A stretch of DNA of 64,000 nucleotides from JBDRMV01 sp043825615 (GTDB lineage Bacteria; CG03), in contig JBDRRS010000004.1 in assembly GCA_043825615.1 (NCBI GenBank), positions 55,781-119,780 of the forward strand, written 5' to 3'. Positions 50,508 to 58,684 of the stretch are shown piece by piece (within the stretch, counting starts at the first letter, position 1; each line of letters begins with the position of its first letter). The notes beneath the pieces are model-generated. The model saw only the letters and a list, made by a program, of their open reading frames with translations, did no database searches and was not told the DNA's origin. The translations under genes were made by a program, and so were the position numbers.

Positions 50508-52076
50508 TTTTGCTTTTTTAAACATCTTAAACGGGATTCCGAAAGTTCTTTCAACAATCCCTATTATCGGGCCCGTAATTGTCTTGGCAGGCATCATTCT
50601 AATCTTTGGCTTATTCAAGCCCCCCTTCACTTCTATAAAAACGGGAAGAAGCGATTTTTTCTGCCCGAGCAGAATATAGCCGACAACGGGAATTTTGGAA
50701 AGAAGGTCGTTTACAAATTTCTGCACCTGAAATCCGACAATTATGTCAATCTTGTTCTCGTCCAGGTCAACACTGCCGTAAACGCTCGTCCGGGAGGTCC
50801 TGTTCTCAAGCATCATATCGGAAATCTCTATCAGACCGGATGCCTTGCTTATTCTGCCTTCAATGCGGGTTATGGGAAACCTGTCGGAATAATCCGGAAA
50901 TTTACCTATAAGATAGTTAAATATGTCCAGCGTCTGCAGAACATTGTAAAGAAGCGAAAGTTTTGAAAAACTCCCGCGGCCGTCTTTGATGGAAGCATTC
51001 AAATTCACATGTTTTAAATCATTAAACCGGCCGGATGCTTCAATTTCTCCGGATAAAATCCCGCTGAAAATATCCTCGGTTATTTTTAACTTTGCGAACT
51101 GACCGGCAAAACTGAATGATTCCGGTGATACCTCGCCGAACGCCTCAACCGTTATGTTTTCAAAATCGGCAAACACATTCGCAAATTTGAAAACGCCTTT
51201 ATCAAATTCGCCCGTTACCGTCGCTTTTTCACTCTTTCCCCTGATTTCCGCAAAAAATTTATTTTTGTCAAAAAATATCTGGCTGCGCCCCGCAAACTTC
51301 TTATACCTTACGTCTTCAAAAAAAACATTGCCGTTTAAGATATTCTTATCCGAAAAATTACCCCCGTATTCCATATGAATACTTAAAAGGCCTTTTATTC
51401 TCTCCCTGATACCGAAAACCTTCAGAGCATCCTGCAACGGAATGTTCCTGTTTCTGACAATGATGCGCCAGTCATTCGAACGCCTCGCTATAACCGCAAA
51501 AGGTCTTTTGCCGAAATTTGAAACAAACGTTATTTGTATTCCTGCCTGTTTTAACGCGATATTCAGGCTGGAAGCCGGGAAAGTAAAAGTTACCGCCGAA
51601 TCCCTGTCGGAAAAAGTCACGTTGCTGTCCGTGAATGAAATATACCCTGCGCTCAAACTTATTTTAGGCGGCTTATCCGAACTTTTCGAAACCGATTTAA
51701 TCAATTCCTCAATGTTAAACTTCCCGCCGCATCGGAAAAGTTTTATTACCGCTTCGGTCAAAATTATGCTGGGAAACACTATCACCCCGTCCCTGATGCC
51801 CGAAATATCCACGTCAATAATTGCACTGTCTGCCGAGAGAAACCTTCCATATTTATTTGAAGCGGTCGGTTTCACGCATATTACCTTAATGCCCCTGAAT
51901 GGGGTTACATACATAACCGGACATTTTACCTCGCTCTTGAGATACGATGAAATTTCTTTCAGCACATAGGGCTTCAAAAATAAATTTATTGCAAAAAAAA
52001 GTAAAAAAACAAAAAACAAAAAAACACCGGTAACAACTTTCGCAATTTCCAGAATTTCCTTGAAAACGGCTCTCAT
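50505..52076 (-). CDS. AsmA-like membrane-anchored protein
   Basis: 523 residues from ATG 52076 (overlapping the rnfB stop as ATGA). One N-terminal membrane helix (VVTGVFLFFVFLLFFAINLFL) is followed by a long beta-rich periplasmic part of the AsmA/DUF748 type, with repeated features such as SLNIALK, FADFENITVEAFGEVS and RITRIEGRISKASGLIEISDMMLENRT. These proteins are thought to move lipids between membranes or to control outer-membrane assembly. Confidence 0.78.
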   Translation of the reverse strand: MRAVFKEILEIAKVVTGVFLFFVFLLFFAINLFLKPYVLKEISSYLKSEVKCPVMYVTPFRGIKVICVKPTASNKYGRFLSADSAIIDVDISGIRDGVIVFPSIILTEAVIKLFRCGGKFNIEELIKSVSKSSDKPPKISLSAGYISFTDSNVTFSDRDSAVTFTFPASSLNIALKQAGIQITFVSNFGKRPFAVIARRSNDWRIIVRNRNIPLQDALKVFGIRERIKGLLSIHMEYGGNFSDKNILNGNVFFEDVRYKKFAGRSQIFFDKNKFFAEIRGKSEKATVTGEFDKGVFKFANVFADFENITVEAFGEVSPESFSFAGQFAKLKITEDIFSGILSGEIEASGRFNDLKHVNLNASIKDGRGSFSKLSLLYNVLQTLDIFNYLIGKFPDYSDRFPITRIEGRISKASGLIEISDMMLENRTSRTSVYGSVDLDENKIDIIVGFQVQKFVNDLLSKIPVVGYILLGQKKSLLPVFIEVKGGLNKPKIRMMPAKTITGPIIGIVERTFGIPFKMFKKAK

Positions 52077-52936
52077 CCGGTTTTTATAATCACCCTCTTC
52101 CAGACCTTCACCGGACATTTTGCAACCGCTGTTTCCACCTGAGAAACGTCACGCACTTTTTCCCATATAACGGCAGGGAGATTGTCTTTCATTGCAAGAA
52201 CTTCATCGGGATTAAACTTCTTGCCCGTACAAATACCGCACGTGAAACAGCCGTTTTTACAGTATTTTCTTACATCCGCGGTGTCGCGGCTGGAGCAGGC
52301 GGCAAAACAGGGACGCGCAACCGGAACAACTTCAATCAAATTTCTCGGACAGGCGGAAACGCAGAGCCCGCAGCCCGTACACTTATCATAAGAAACAACC
52401 GCAGCGCCGTTTGACCCTATGCCGATTGCCCCGAACGGACAGACATTTATGCAGTCAGCCAGCCCGAGACATCCGTAAGGGCACTCTGTGTACCCTCCAC
52501 CGACGAGAACAGCGGCGGAACAGGAAGGAATCCCCTTATACGAAAATTTCTGAGAGGAACCGCCCGAACATTTTACAACCGCAACCTTCTTTTCAATCCC
52601 GGCTTTCTGCGAAAAAATACTGTTCAGCATCCTCACAACCGACTCGCCGCCGGGCGCGCAAAGCCCGGCGTCCGCGTTCCCCTTAACAATTGCTTTTGCA
52701 TACGCATTGCAGGAGGAGAAACCGCAGCCCCCGCAGTTGAGACCCGGTAAAATTTTTTCAGCAATCTCAACTTTCGGATCATCCTTAACGCTCAGAAAAT
52801 GGTCGGCAACCGCCAAAATCAGCGAAAAAAACCCGCCGAAGGCGGCAAGAAAAAGGGGAGCATGTAGGGACGGTGCTTTACCCCAATGGGACAGGCAATA
52901 TGACATTTTTTCAAAAAGTATTAGAACCGTCCCCAT
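52073..52936 (-). CDS. rnfB: Rnf complex subunit RnfB with repeat-encoded N-terminus
   Basis: Iron-sulfur subunit of the ion-pumping ferredoxin:NAD oxidoreductase. A membrane helix (LFLAAFGGFFSLILAVADHFL) precedes the [4Fe-4S] motif PGLNCGGCGFSSC, then CPYGCLGLADCINVCPFGAI and CTGCGLCVSACPRNLI. The first about 25 codons (MGTVLILFEKMSYCLSHWGK and on) lie within a family 1-like repeat and do not resemble RnfB. ATG 52936 and ATG 52906 are both possible; neither has a strong Shine-Dalgarno. Confidence 0.9.
   Translation of the reverse strand: MGTVLILFEKMSYCLSHWGKAPSLHAPLFLAAFGGFFSLILAVADHFLSVKDDPKVEIAEKILPGLNCGGCGFSSCNAYAKAIVKGNADAGLCAPGGESVVRMLNSIFSQKAGIEKKVAVVKCSGGSSQKFSYKGIPSCSAAVLVGGGYTECPYGCLGLADCINVCPFGAIGIGSNGAAVVSYDKCTGCGLCVSACPRNLIEVVPVARPCFAACSSRDTADVRKYCKNGCFTCGICTGKKFNPDEVLAMKDNLPAVIWEKVRDVSQVETAVAKCPVKVWKRVIIKTG
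52825..52845 (-). other. Terminator-like hairpin inside the rnfB 5' coding region
   Basis: On the transcribed strand CCGCC-TTC-GGCGG (52833-52845) is followed by a run of seven T (52825-52831). It has the shape of an intrinsic terminator but lies in the codons of the RnfB membrane helix. The same palindrome occurs at 18511-18523. It could attenuate transcription into rnfB, asmA-like and cinA, or be fortuitous. Confidence 0.4.
52867..52934. repeat. Family 1-like long hairpin at the rnfA/rnfB junction
   Basis: Outer arms GGGACGGT (52867-52874) and ACCGTCCC (52926-52933), with an internal AATGGGACAGG. It is longer than the other copies. It begins 9 bases after the rnfA stop and holds both possible rnfB start codons. 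Confidence 0.75.
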
Positions 52937-52942
52937 TCTTTT

Positions 52943-53518
52943 TTACTTCATTACCCCTGAAAAACCCATGAAAGCAAGAGCAAGACAGCCCGCCGTAATG
53001 AGAGCAATCCCTGCGCCCCTGAAAGGAACGGGAACATCGGCGGTCTCAAGGCGCTCCCTGATTCCCGCCATAATCAGAAGAGCCATAAGAAAACCACCGC
53101 CGGCGCCGAGAGCGTAAAAAATACTTTCAACAAATTTGTAACGCTTTATTACCATAAACAGCGTCAGACCGAGAATTGCGCAATTCGTCGTAATAAGCGG
53201 AAGATAAATTCCCAGCCCTCTGTACAGCGGCGGAACGAATTTTTTGAGAAACATTTCCACAAACTGAACCAGACTTGCAATAACGAGAATAAAAGCAACA
53301 TACTGCAAATACTGAAGGTTGTAGGGAATCAGCACCTTGTAGTAGATAAGCCATGTGGAAGCGGCGGCGAGGAGCATAACAAACATTACCGCAAAACCCA
53401 TCCCCGATGCCTTTTTTAAATCGGTCGAAACGCCGAGGAACGGGCAGATTCCCAGAAAATACGCGAGGACAAAATTGTTTATAACCGCCGACCCGATAAA
53501 AATCAGAACATAACTCAT
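52943..53518 (-). CDS. rnfA: Rnf complex membrane subunit RnfA
   Basis: 191 residues with six membrane helices. It starts MSYVLIFIGSAVINNFVLAYFLGICPFLGVS, and has the second signature IYLPLITTNCAILGLTL. The conserved cysteines in GICPF and TTNCA bind the buried iron-sulfur cluster shared with RnfE. ATG 53518 has AAGG 7 bases upstream, at the edge of a family 2 repeat. Confidence 0.97.
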   Translation of the reverse strand: MSYVLIFIGSAVINNFVLAYFLGICPFLGVSTDLKKASGMGFAVMFVMLLAAASTWLIYYKVLIPYNLQYLQYVAFILVIASLVQFVEMFLKKFVPPLYRGLGIYLPLITTNCAILGLTLFMVIKRYKFVESIFYALGAGGGFLMALLIMAGIRERLETADVPVPFRGAGIALITAGCLALAFMGFSGVMK

Positions 53519-53525
53519 TTTCAAA

Positions 53526-53553
53526 CCTTACAAGGGCGGCGGGAGGGTAGCGT
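53526..53553. repeat. Family 2 repeat, short form, between rnfE and rnfA
   Basis: On the minus strand AACGCTACCCTCCC then GCCGCCCTTGTAAGG. AAAATGA, which contains the rnfE stop (TGA) on one side and the rnfA ATG on the other, is present at both ends, so the two genes may have overlapped as ATGA before insertion. Confidence 0.75.
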
Positions 53554-54132
53554 TCATTTTTTAAGCACCGCAGCGTGGAGCCCGACAAGCAGACCGAGAG
53601 TTATAAAAGCGCCGGCGGGAAGAATCATAATGAGGAATTTCGGAAAAAATCCCGGAAGAACCGTAATCCCGAATACAGTTCCCATCCCCATAATCTCTCT
53701 TACCGCTCCCATTACCAGTAATGTAACCGTAAAACCGATGCCCATTCCCAAAGCGTCGAACGCCGACGATACGAGATTGTTCTTTGAAGCAAAAACCTCG
53801 GCCCTTCCCAGAATTATGCAGTTAACGACAATCAGCGGAATAAACGGGCCGAGCGCTTTGCTCAACGCGGGGAAGTTTGCTTTAAGGAAAATGTCCGTTA
53901 CCGTTACGAACGTCGCAATCACCACGATAAAAGAGGCAATCCTCACCTGCTTCGGCACAACTTTTCCTATCAGAGAAATAATAACATTGCTGAAAAAAAG
54001 AACAAAAATAACGCCCAGCCCCATTGTAAGCGCATTTACGGCATTTGTCGTTACGGCGAGCGTCGGGCACAGGCCGAGGAGATAACACAAAATCGGATTT
54101 TCCTTAAACAGCCCTTTTACAAAGTTCTTCAT
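53554..54132 (-). CDS. rnfE: Rnf complex membrane subunit RnfE
   Basis: 192 residues with six membrane helices, homologous to RnfA. Signatures: NPILCYLLGLCPTLAVTTNAVNALTMGLG and FIPLIVVNCIILGRAEVFASKN. The cysteines of LCPTLA and VNCIILG are the cluster ligands. Its ATG overlaps the rnfG stop (ATGA). Confidence 0.97.
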   Translation of the reverse strand: MKNFVKGLFKENPILCYLLGLCPTLAVTTNAVNALTMGLGVIFVLFFSNVIISLIGKVVPKQVRIASFIVVIATFVTVTDIFLKANFPALSKALGPFIPLIVVNCIILGRAEVFASKNNLVSSAFDALGMGIGFTVTLLVMGAVREIMGMGTVFGITVLPGFFPKFLIMILPAGAFITLGLLVGLHAAVLKK

Positions 54133-54650
54133 TTAATCTTTGATTTCATCTCTCGTATTTTCTCATTTATTATTTTGCAGACCGCTTTTGAAGAAATCGT
54201 CGCCCCCGTAACTGCCTCAATTTCCAACGGTAATGACGGAGGTTTTTTTACAACGCTAAGCGGCGTTCCCTTATACCTGAACTGACTCAAAAATTGAGCT
54301 TTCGTTATTTTGTCTCCCAGCCCGGGGGTCTCCCGGCAATTAAGAATTACGATACCCTCTATTTTCTTAAAAGCCCCGTCAACGCCTATCATCGCCGCAA
54401 TCTCGTCCTGAAAACCCGGGCCTTTCGCTTCAAACGCAAAACCCAGTCCTTTTACCTCCCAGTATTTTTCGCCGTCAACATTTTTCTCCACAATTTCGGA
54501 GGACCTGAAAATCGTTTTCACAGCTTCTATCCTGGCGCGCTTTTCCTGCTCTGCAATCTTGTCCTTTGAACTCTCCCATACGATTGAAAGAAAAAAACCG
54601 CTTACCGCGCAGACAACCACCAGGAAAAAAACAATCTTAAAACTTTTCAT
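54129..54650 (-). CDS. rnfG: Rnf complex subunit RnfG, FMN-binding
   Basis: 173 residues. One N-terminal membrane helix (IVFFLVVVCAVSGFFLSIV) and a periplasmic FMN domain with the flavinylation motif EAVTGATISSKAVC, where the threonine carries covalent FMN. ETPGLGDKITKAQFLSQF is also typical. It overlaps rnfD and rnfE by 4 bases each. Confidence 0.95.
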   Translation of the reverse strand: MKSFKIVFFLVVVCAVSGFFLSIVWESSKDKIAEQEKRARIEAVKTIFRSSEIVEKNVDGEKYWEVKGLGFAFEAKGPGFQDEIAAMIGVDGAFKKIEGIVILNCRETPGLGDKITKAQFLSQFRYKGTPLSVVKKPPSLPLEIEAVTGATISSKAVCKIINEKIREMKSKIK

Positions 54651-55573
54651 AACTCTCCGAAAGCAGGCCCAGGGGGAATCTTTTCAAGAAGCGGGGAAAA
54701 AGCATTCATCAAAAGAATGGAAAACATGACGCCCTCCGGATAGCCGCTGAAATATCTTATCACAAGAGTAAAAATCCCGCAGCCGATACCGAAAATGAGC
54801 CGGCCTTTACCGTTTGCCGGAGCCGTAACAGGGTCGGTCGCCATAAAAAAAGCCCCGAGCAGCAGGCCGCCGGCGAATATGTGAAAAAAAGGCGTTGCTG
54901 CGTTCGCGTTAAAAAGATAATAAACCCCCGAAACCAGAAACACCGTTCCGATATAGGCGAGAGGAATCCTGTAATCAATCGTTTTTCTCACAATCAAATA
55001 AAGCCCGCCCAAAAGCAGGAGAAAAGCGGAGGTCTCGCCGAGACAGCCCGGACAGTTCCCGAAAAAAATCCTGCCTGTCTCCCACATTTCCCCCGAAAAT
55101 TTCCATGCGCCCAGCGGCGTTGCGGTCGTGGCGGCATCCAGAGGGGAAATCCACGAAGTCATAAGAACGGGAAAAGATGCCGTAAGAAACGCGCGCCCCA
55201 GCAAAGCAGGATTAAAAACATTATGGCCGAGCCCGCCGAAGAACTGCTTTCCGAAAACAACGCCGAATGTAACGCCGAAAGCAACGCAATACAGAGGGAT
55301 TTCGGGAGGAAGAACCATCGCGAAAAGAATCCCCGTGACCAGAACACTCCCGTCGTTTACAAATTCCCTTTTCCTTATCTTGAGAAAAACCCACTCGCTG
55401 ACGTATGCGAAAATAATGGAAGCCGCATAAATTTTCAAAACACCCGCTCCCCAGAGATATACGGAGTAACCGGCGGCGGGAAGAAGGGCGATGACAACAT
55501 CCCGCATCATCCCCGTTACGGTCAAAGAAGAGGTAATGTGCGGTGAAACGGTTACCTTTAATTTCTTTTCCAT
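54647..55573 (-). CDS. rnfD: Rnf complex membrane subunit RnfD, FMN-binding
   Basis: 308 residues, multi-pass, related to NqrB. Signatures: VSPHITSSLTVTGMMRDVVIALLPA, FGGLGHNVFNPALLGRAF, the DAATTATPLGAWK flavinylation region and FFMATDPVTAPANGKGRLIFG. It is the first rnf gene here: upstream come repeats and lgt, not rnfC. Its Shine-Dalgarno AAGGA lies in a 19-base sequence duplicated at 55751-55769. Confidence 0.96.
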   Translation of the reverse strand: MEKKLKVTVSPHITSSLTVTGMMRDVVIALLPAAGYSVYLWGAGVLKIYAASIIFAYVSEWVFLKIRKREFVNDGSVLVTGILFAMVLPPEIPLYCVAFGVTFGVVFGKQFFGGLGHNVFNPALLGRAFLTASFPVLMTSWISPLDAATTATPLGAWKFSGEMWETGRIFFGNCPGCLGETSAFLLLLGGLYLIVRKTIDYRIPLAYIGTVFLVSGVYYLFNANAATPFFHIFAGGLLLGAFFMATDPVTAPANGKGRLIFGIGCGIFTLVIRYFSGYPEGVMFSILLMNAFSPLLEKIPPGPAFGEL

Positions 55574-55790
55574 ATCTTATTCCTTATCATCACCTTGCAG
55601 GAGGCACGGCGTTGTCTGACAAGCCCGTCAGTCCGAGGGTCTCTGCTTTCTCCCCGCAGGACTGCGGAGCGGGCCGCTTTTGTAGGGGACGGCTCTCTTT
55701 GAGAACCGTCCCCCTTCCATAAACGTGCTTGGAAGGCAATGCCGTGCCAACATATCTTATTCCTTATCAGGGCGGCGGGAGGCTTGCCCC
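55571..55790. mobile_element. Composite repeat between lgt and rnfD with a 19-base flanking duplication
   Basis: CATATCTTATTCCTTATCA occurs at 55571-55589 and again at 55751-55769. Each copy carries the same junction (lgt-type TAA stop, AAGGA, ATG). The 161 bases between have GGCACGGCGTTG near one end and the mirrored CAATGCCGTGCC near the other, and contain a family 1 hairpin GGGGACGG...CCGTCCCC (55685-55711). A family 2-like segment with GGGCGGCGGGAGG adjoins on the lgt side and encodes the Lgt C-terminus. It looks like a miniature element inserted by target duplication. Confidence 0.7.
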
Positions 55791-56533
55791 GTTGGGGGTG
55801 GCTTCCATAACTTAAGAGCAAGCCCGAAAATCACGCCTATCATAGCAATATTTTGTATCGCTGTTAAACCGAAAATGCCGCTCACCGTGTCCCCCCTCAA
55901 AAATTCCAGAAAAAATCTTATTGCGGGATAACCGAGCAGGTAAAAGGCAAAAACATCCCCGTCTTTCTCCTTTTTTGTTTTCAAAAGAAAAAGGAAAAGA
56001 ACAAAATCCAGTATGCTCTCTATCAGTTGAGTCGGATATATTTTTACGCCGGGAGGGGCAAGCGTATGCGGATTCATAAACCTTATTCCGAAGAATATGC
56101 TTGCGGGTTTTCCGTAACAGCAGCCCGCGAGAAAACAGCCTATTCTCCCTATTGACTGGCCGAGAGCAAATGCGGGGGAAAATAAATCCAACAGTTTGAG
56201 AAACGGCATTTTAAGTTTTTTGGAATAGAAAAAAAGAACGCCGCCGCCCCCGATAAATCCCCCGAAAACGGCAAGACCGCCCTGCCAGATATAGAAAAAA
56301 GACAGGGGATTTTTTAAAACGCTTTCAAAATCCCAGAAGAAAAAGTAAAAAATCCTCGCTCCGATGATGCCCCATAGAACGGTAAAAAAAACCATATCTT
56401 CAAGGCGGGTTTTTGAAATTTCCCCGGAGGCGGTCTTTTTAAGGATAAGCAAACCCGAAAGAATCGCCAGAAAAACCAGCACTCCGTAGGAGTAGACGGA
56501 AACGGGGCCTATGCTTAAAATTCTCGGGAACAT
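55757..56533 (-). CDS. lgt: Prolipoprotein diacylglyceryl transferase
   Basis: 258 residues, seven membrane segments. It transfers diacylglyceryl to the lipobox cysteine. Conserved: YSYGVLVFLAILSG, GIIGARIFYFFFWD, WQGGLAVFGGFIGG, the GQSIGRIGCFLAGCCYGKP signature and YPTQLIES. The final residues KPPPTGQASRRPDKE are encoded by a family 2-like repeat, so the native C-terminus was replaced or extended. It starts right after trxA. Confidence 0.96.
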   Translation of the reverse strand: MFPRILSIGPVSVYSYGVLVFLAILSGLLILKKTASGEISKTRLEDMVFFTVLWGIIGARIFYFFFWDFESVLKNPLSFFYIWQGGLAVFGGFIGGGGVLFFYSKKLKMPFLKLLDLFSPAFALGQSIGRIGCFLAGCCYGKPASIFFGIRFMNPHTLAPPGVKIYPTQLIESILDFVLFLFLLKTKKEKDGDVFAFYLLGYPAIRFFLEFLRGDTVSGIFGLTAIQNIAMIGVIFGLALKLWKPPPTGQASRRPDKE

Positions 56534-56534
56534 T

Positions 56535-56849
56535 CTAAATCACAGCCTGTATTTTCTGCACAATCGTCTCTTTGGGAACCGCCCCGACGATATTATCAAC
56601 GAGTTCGCCGGCTTTGAAGAATCCGAGAAAAGGAATGCCTTTCACCCGGTATTTTGCAGCTGTCGCCTGCGCACCGTCAACGTTAAGTTTGCAGACCTTC
56701 AATCTGCCCTCAAATTCACCGGCGATTTCCTCCACCACGGGACCGATCATTCTGCACGGCCCGCACCAGTCGGCGTAAAAATCAACAAGAACCGGAATTT
56801 CCGAGTTCAAGACCTCGGCCGGAAAATTAGAATCGTCAACAACAACCAT
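56535..56849 (-). CDS. trxA: Thioredoxin
   Basis: 104 residues. The redox centre is DWCGPCRMIGP, with the cis-proline loop VKGIPFLGFFKAG. It reduces protein disulfides in the cytoplasm. GGAAGGGGG precedes the ATG. A -10 like TATAAT (56903-56908, minus strand) lies about 55 bases upstream. It forms an operon with lgt. Confidence 0.96.
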   Translation of the reverse strand: MVVVDDSNFPAEVLNSEIPVLVDFYADWCGPCRMIGPVVEEIAGEFEGRLKVCKLNVDGAQATAAKYRVKGIPFLGFFKAGELVDNIVGAVPKETIVQKIQAVI

Positions 56850-56936
56850 AAAAACCCCCTTCCGGAAAAAGATAGAACGTTTCAGTTTTTTTCACGATAA
56901 AAATTATAGCATTTTTGAGCGAATTTTTTAATTAAG

Positions 56937-56963
56937 TTTACAAAGCAGACGGGATTTTATAAA
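56937..56963 (+). promoter_or_regulatory. Predicted promoter giving a leaderless mRNA
   Basis: TTTACA (56937-56942), 15-base spacer, TATAAA (56958-56963); the ATG of the TPR gene follows 7 bases later with no Shine-Dalgarno. Confidence 0.45.
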
Positions 56964-56970
56964 ATTTACT

Positions 56971-57798
56971 ATGTTTTTCCCGTTTGTCCGTAATTTTCTT
57001 TTCAAATCCCGCATTTTTATTATTCTTCCGCTTCTGTGCGGCTCTCTGTCTGCCGAAGACAGTTTTAATTACGCTAAACACCTTTATGACGGCGGCCTGC
57101 ACAATGAAGCGGCGGGCGAGTTGAGAAGATTCATCTATTTCAATCCTTCCGACGAGAGAATTAAAGACGCTTCGATTCTTCTGGTAAAAGCTCTCTGGAA
57201 ACAGGAAAAACACACGGAAGCGCAAAAGGCGGCAAAAAACTTAACGGGGGAAGACGGGCATCTTCTCCGCGGTAAATTGTATTTTCTTGATAAGAATTAT
57301 GACTCCGCCCGCATATCAGCGGAGAACGCGCTGAACAAACCCGAATGCGCCGTTGAAGCGCAGAACGTGATAATCGCAAGCGACCTCTACAAAGCGAACT
57401 GGCAGGGCGCAATCAAATCAATGTCCGGCTTTAACCGTCTGAATCCAAAAGTAGAAAATCACTTCGATAAAAAATCACCGGTAAAATTAAAATCGCCTGC
57501 TGTTGCGGTTACGATGTCCGCTCTCCTGCCGGGCCTCGGGCAGGCGTATTCAAAACATTACAGCGACGCTCTCGTGACATTTTTGATTAACGGCCTTTTC
57601 ATCGGAGGAAGCGCAGCCGCATGGCGCAACGACTATAAAGTTACATCCGTCCTGTGCGGGGCAATGGGCGTTACCTATTACATGGGCAACCTTTACAACG
57701 CCGGGCTTTTTGTTTACCAGTACAACAATTATCTTAAAGATACTTTCGCAAAAGAAATACGGGAAGAACTGGGTTTAAAAGTGTGGTTCTCTTTTTAA
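56971..57798 (+). CDS. Membrane protein with TPR-like repeats and a DUF5683-like tail
   Basis: 275 residues. A signal or anchor segment (SRIFIILPLLCGSLSAED) is followed by TPR-like helices (FNYAKHLYDGGLHNEAAGELRRFIYFNPSD). A C-terminal membrane part, SALLPGLGQAYSKHYSDALVTFLINGLFIGGSAA and MGVTYYMGNLYNAGLFVYQYN, resembles small TM2/DUF5683-type domains. With the following TPR and YidD genes it forms a plus-strand operon; a role in envelope or membrane-protein assembly is a guess. Confidence 0.78.
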   Translation: MFFPFVRNFLFKSRIFIILPLLCGSLSAEDSFNYAKHLYDGGLHNEAAGELRRFIYFNPSDERIKDASILLVKALWKQEKHTEAQKAAKNLTGEDGHLLRGKLYFLDKNYDSARISAENALNKPECAVEAQNVIIASDLYKANWQGAIKSMSGFNRLNPKVENHFDKKSPVKLKSPAVAVTMSALLPGLGQAYSKHYSDALVTFLINGLFIGGSAAAWRNDYKVTSVLCGAMGVTYYMGNLYNAGLFVYQYNNYLKDTFAKEIREELGLKVWFSF

Positions 57799-58304
57799 TC
57801 TCTTTCTTCCTGTTCTGTGACATTTCGCTTGCCGGGATAAATTATTATGATTCGGGAATGGAACTGCTTGATAATAAAAAATACGACGCCGCAATAAAGG
57901 CATTTGAAAATCACCTGCGCAGCAATCCGCGTGATTCAAGAACCCTGAATAACATCGGTTTCGCGTACTACAAAAAAAATAAGCCGGATACGGCAATAAA
58001 ATTTTACCGCCGAGCGGTAAAGGCAGACCCCTATTACGCCGTGGCGTACAACAACCTCGGCATAGCATTGTACCACGGGGACGAATTTGACGAGGCGCTG
58101 ACCTGTTTCAAAAAAGCCGTTGAACTAAATCCTGAATATGCAAAAGCAATGATAAACATAGGTCTCATATACCTTCACAGAAAAGACAGAAAAACAGCGA
58201 AAGAATGGTATAACCGGGCAAAGACGGTTAATAAAAATTACGTAAGAGAACGGCAAAACGCGGCTGAAAAAAAATACAGAGAAGGAAAACTGCACCCATG
58301 GTGA
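57783..58304 (+). CDS. Exported TPR protein
   Basis: 173 residues starting with GTG 57783 and a signal peptide (MVLFLISFFLFCDISLAG). Three TPR motifs follow: YYDSGMELLDNKKYDAAIKAFENHLRSNP, TLNNIGFAYYKKNKPDTAIKFYRRAVKADP and AYNNLGIALYHGDEFDEALTCFKKAVELNP. It is a protein-binding scaffold, probably periplasmic. It overlaps the previous gene by 16 bases and yidD by 7. Confidence 0.85.
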   Translation: MVLFLISFFLFCDISLAGINYYDSGMELLDNKKYDAAIKAFENHLRSNPRDSRTLNNIGFAYYKKNKPDTAIKFYRRAVKADPYYAVAYNNLGIALYHGDEFDEALTCFKKAVELNPEYAKAMINIGLIYLHRKDRKTAKEWYNRAKTVNKNYVRERQNAAEKKYREGKLHPW

Positions 58305-58675
58305 AAAAAATACTTGTCTTTCTGATTGTGCTTTCACTTTGTGTAAATCCGTTATCCGCTCAAGAAAAAGAAGAATTTAAACCCTTAACGTGGATTTTTC
58401 AAAATGGCATTAAATTTTTTATGAAATTCCTGACTAAATACGACGGGCCGAGATGCCCGCATTCCCCGACCTGCTCTCTCTATACTTACAAAAACATAGC
58501 AAACTATGGTTTTTTAAAGGGCTGGACAATGGGTGCGGCGAGACGCCTGCGCTGTTCCCCTTATACAATGCAGTGGAACCTTCCGGTTAGAGGAAGCCGC
58601 CTTTACGACCCTCCGGAGACCACCTGTCTCTGGAGTGAAAAGGAGAGAAGGAAGATTACTCCCCTCTCTCCCTAA
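58298..58675 (+). CDS. yidD: YidD-family membrane protein insertion efficiency factor with signal segment
   Basis: 125 residues. The YidD core is FLTKYDGPRCPHSPTCSLYTYKNIANYGFLKGWTMGAARRLRCSP, with the three conserved cysteines. Unlike ordinary YidD, the N-terminus is a signal-like hydrophobic segment (ILVFLIVLSLCVNPLSAQ) and 15 spacer residues. It is not next to rpmH, rnpA or yidC, so this is the divergent exported form found in some phyla. Confidence 0.85.
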   Translation: MVKKILVFLIVLSLCVNPLSAQEKEEFKPLTWIFQNGIKFFMKFLTKYDGPRCPHSPTCSLYTYKNIANYGFLKGWTMGAARRLRCSPYTMQWNLPVRGSRLYDPPETTCLWSEKERRKITPLSP

Positions 58676-58684
58676 TTTTCTTTA

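Noticed and set aside
55558..55821. Open frame of 87 codons on the minus strand between lgt and rnfD
   Set aside because: It is made of repeat sequence, overlaps both neighbours out of frame and has no protein-like features.
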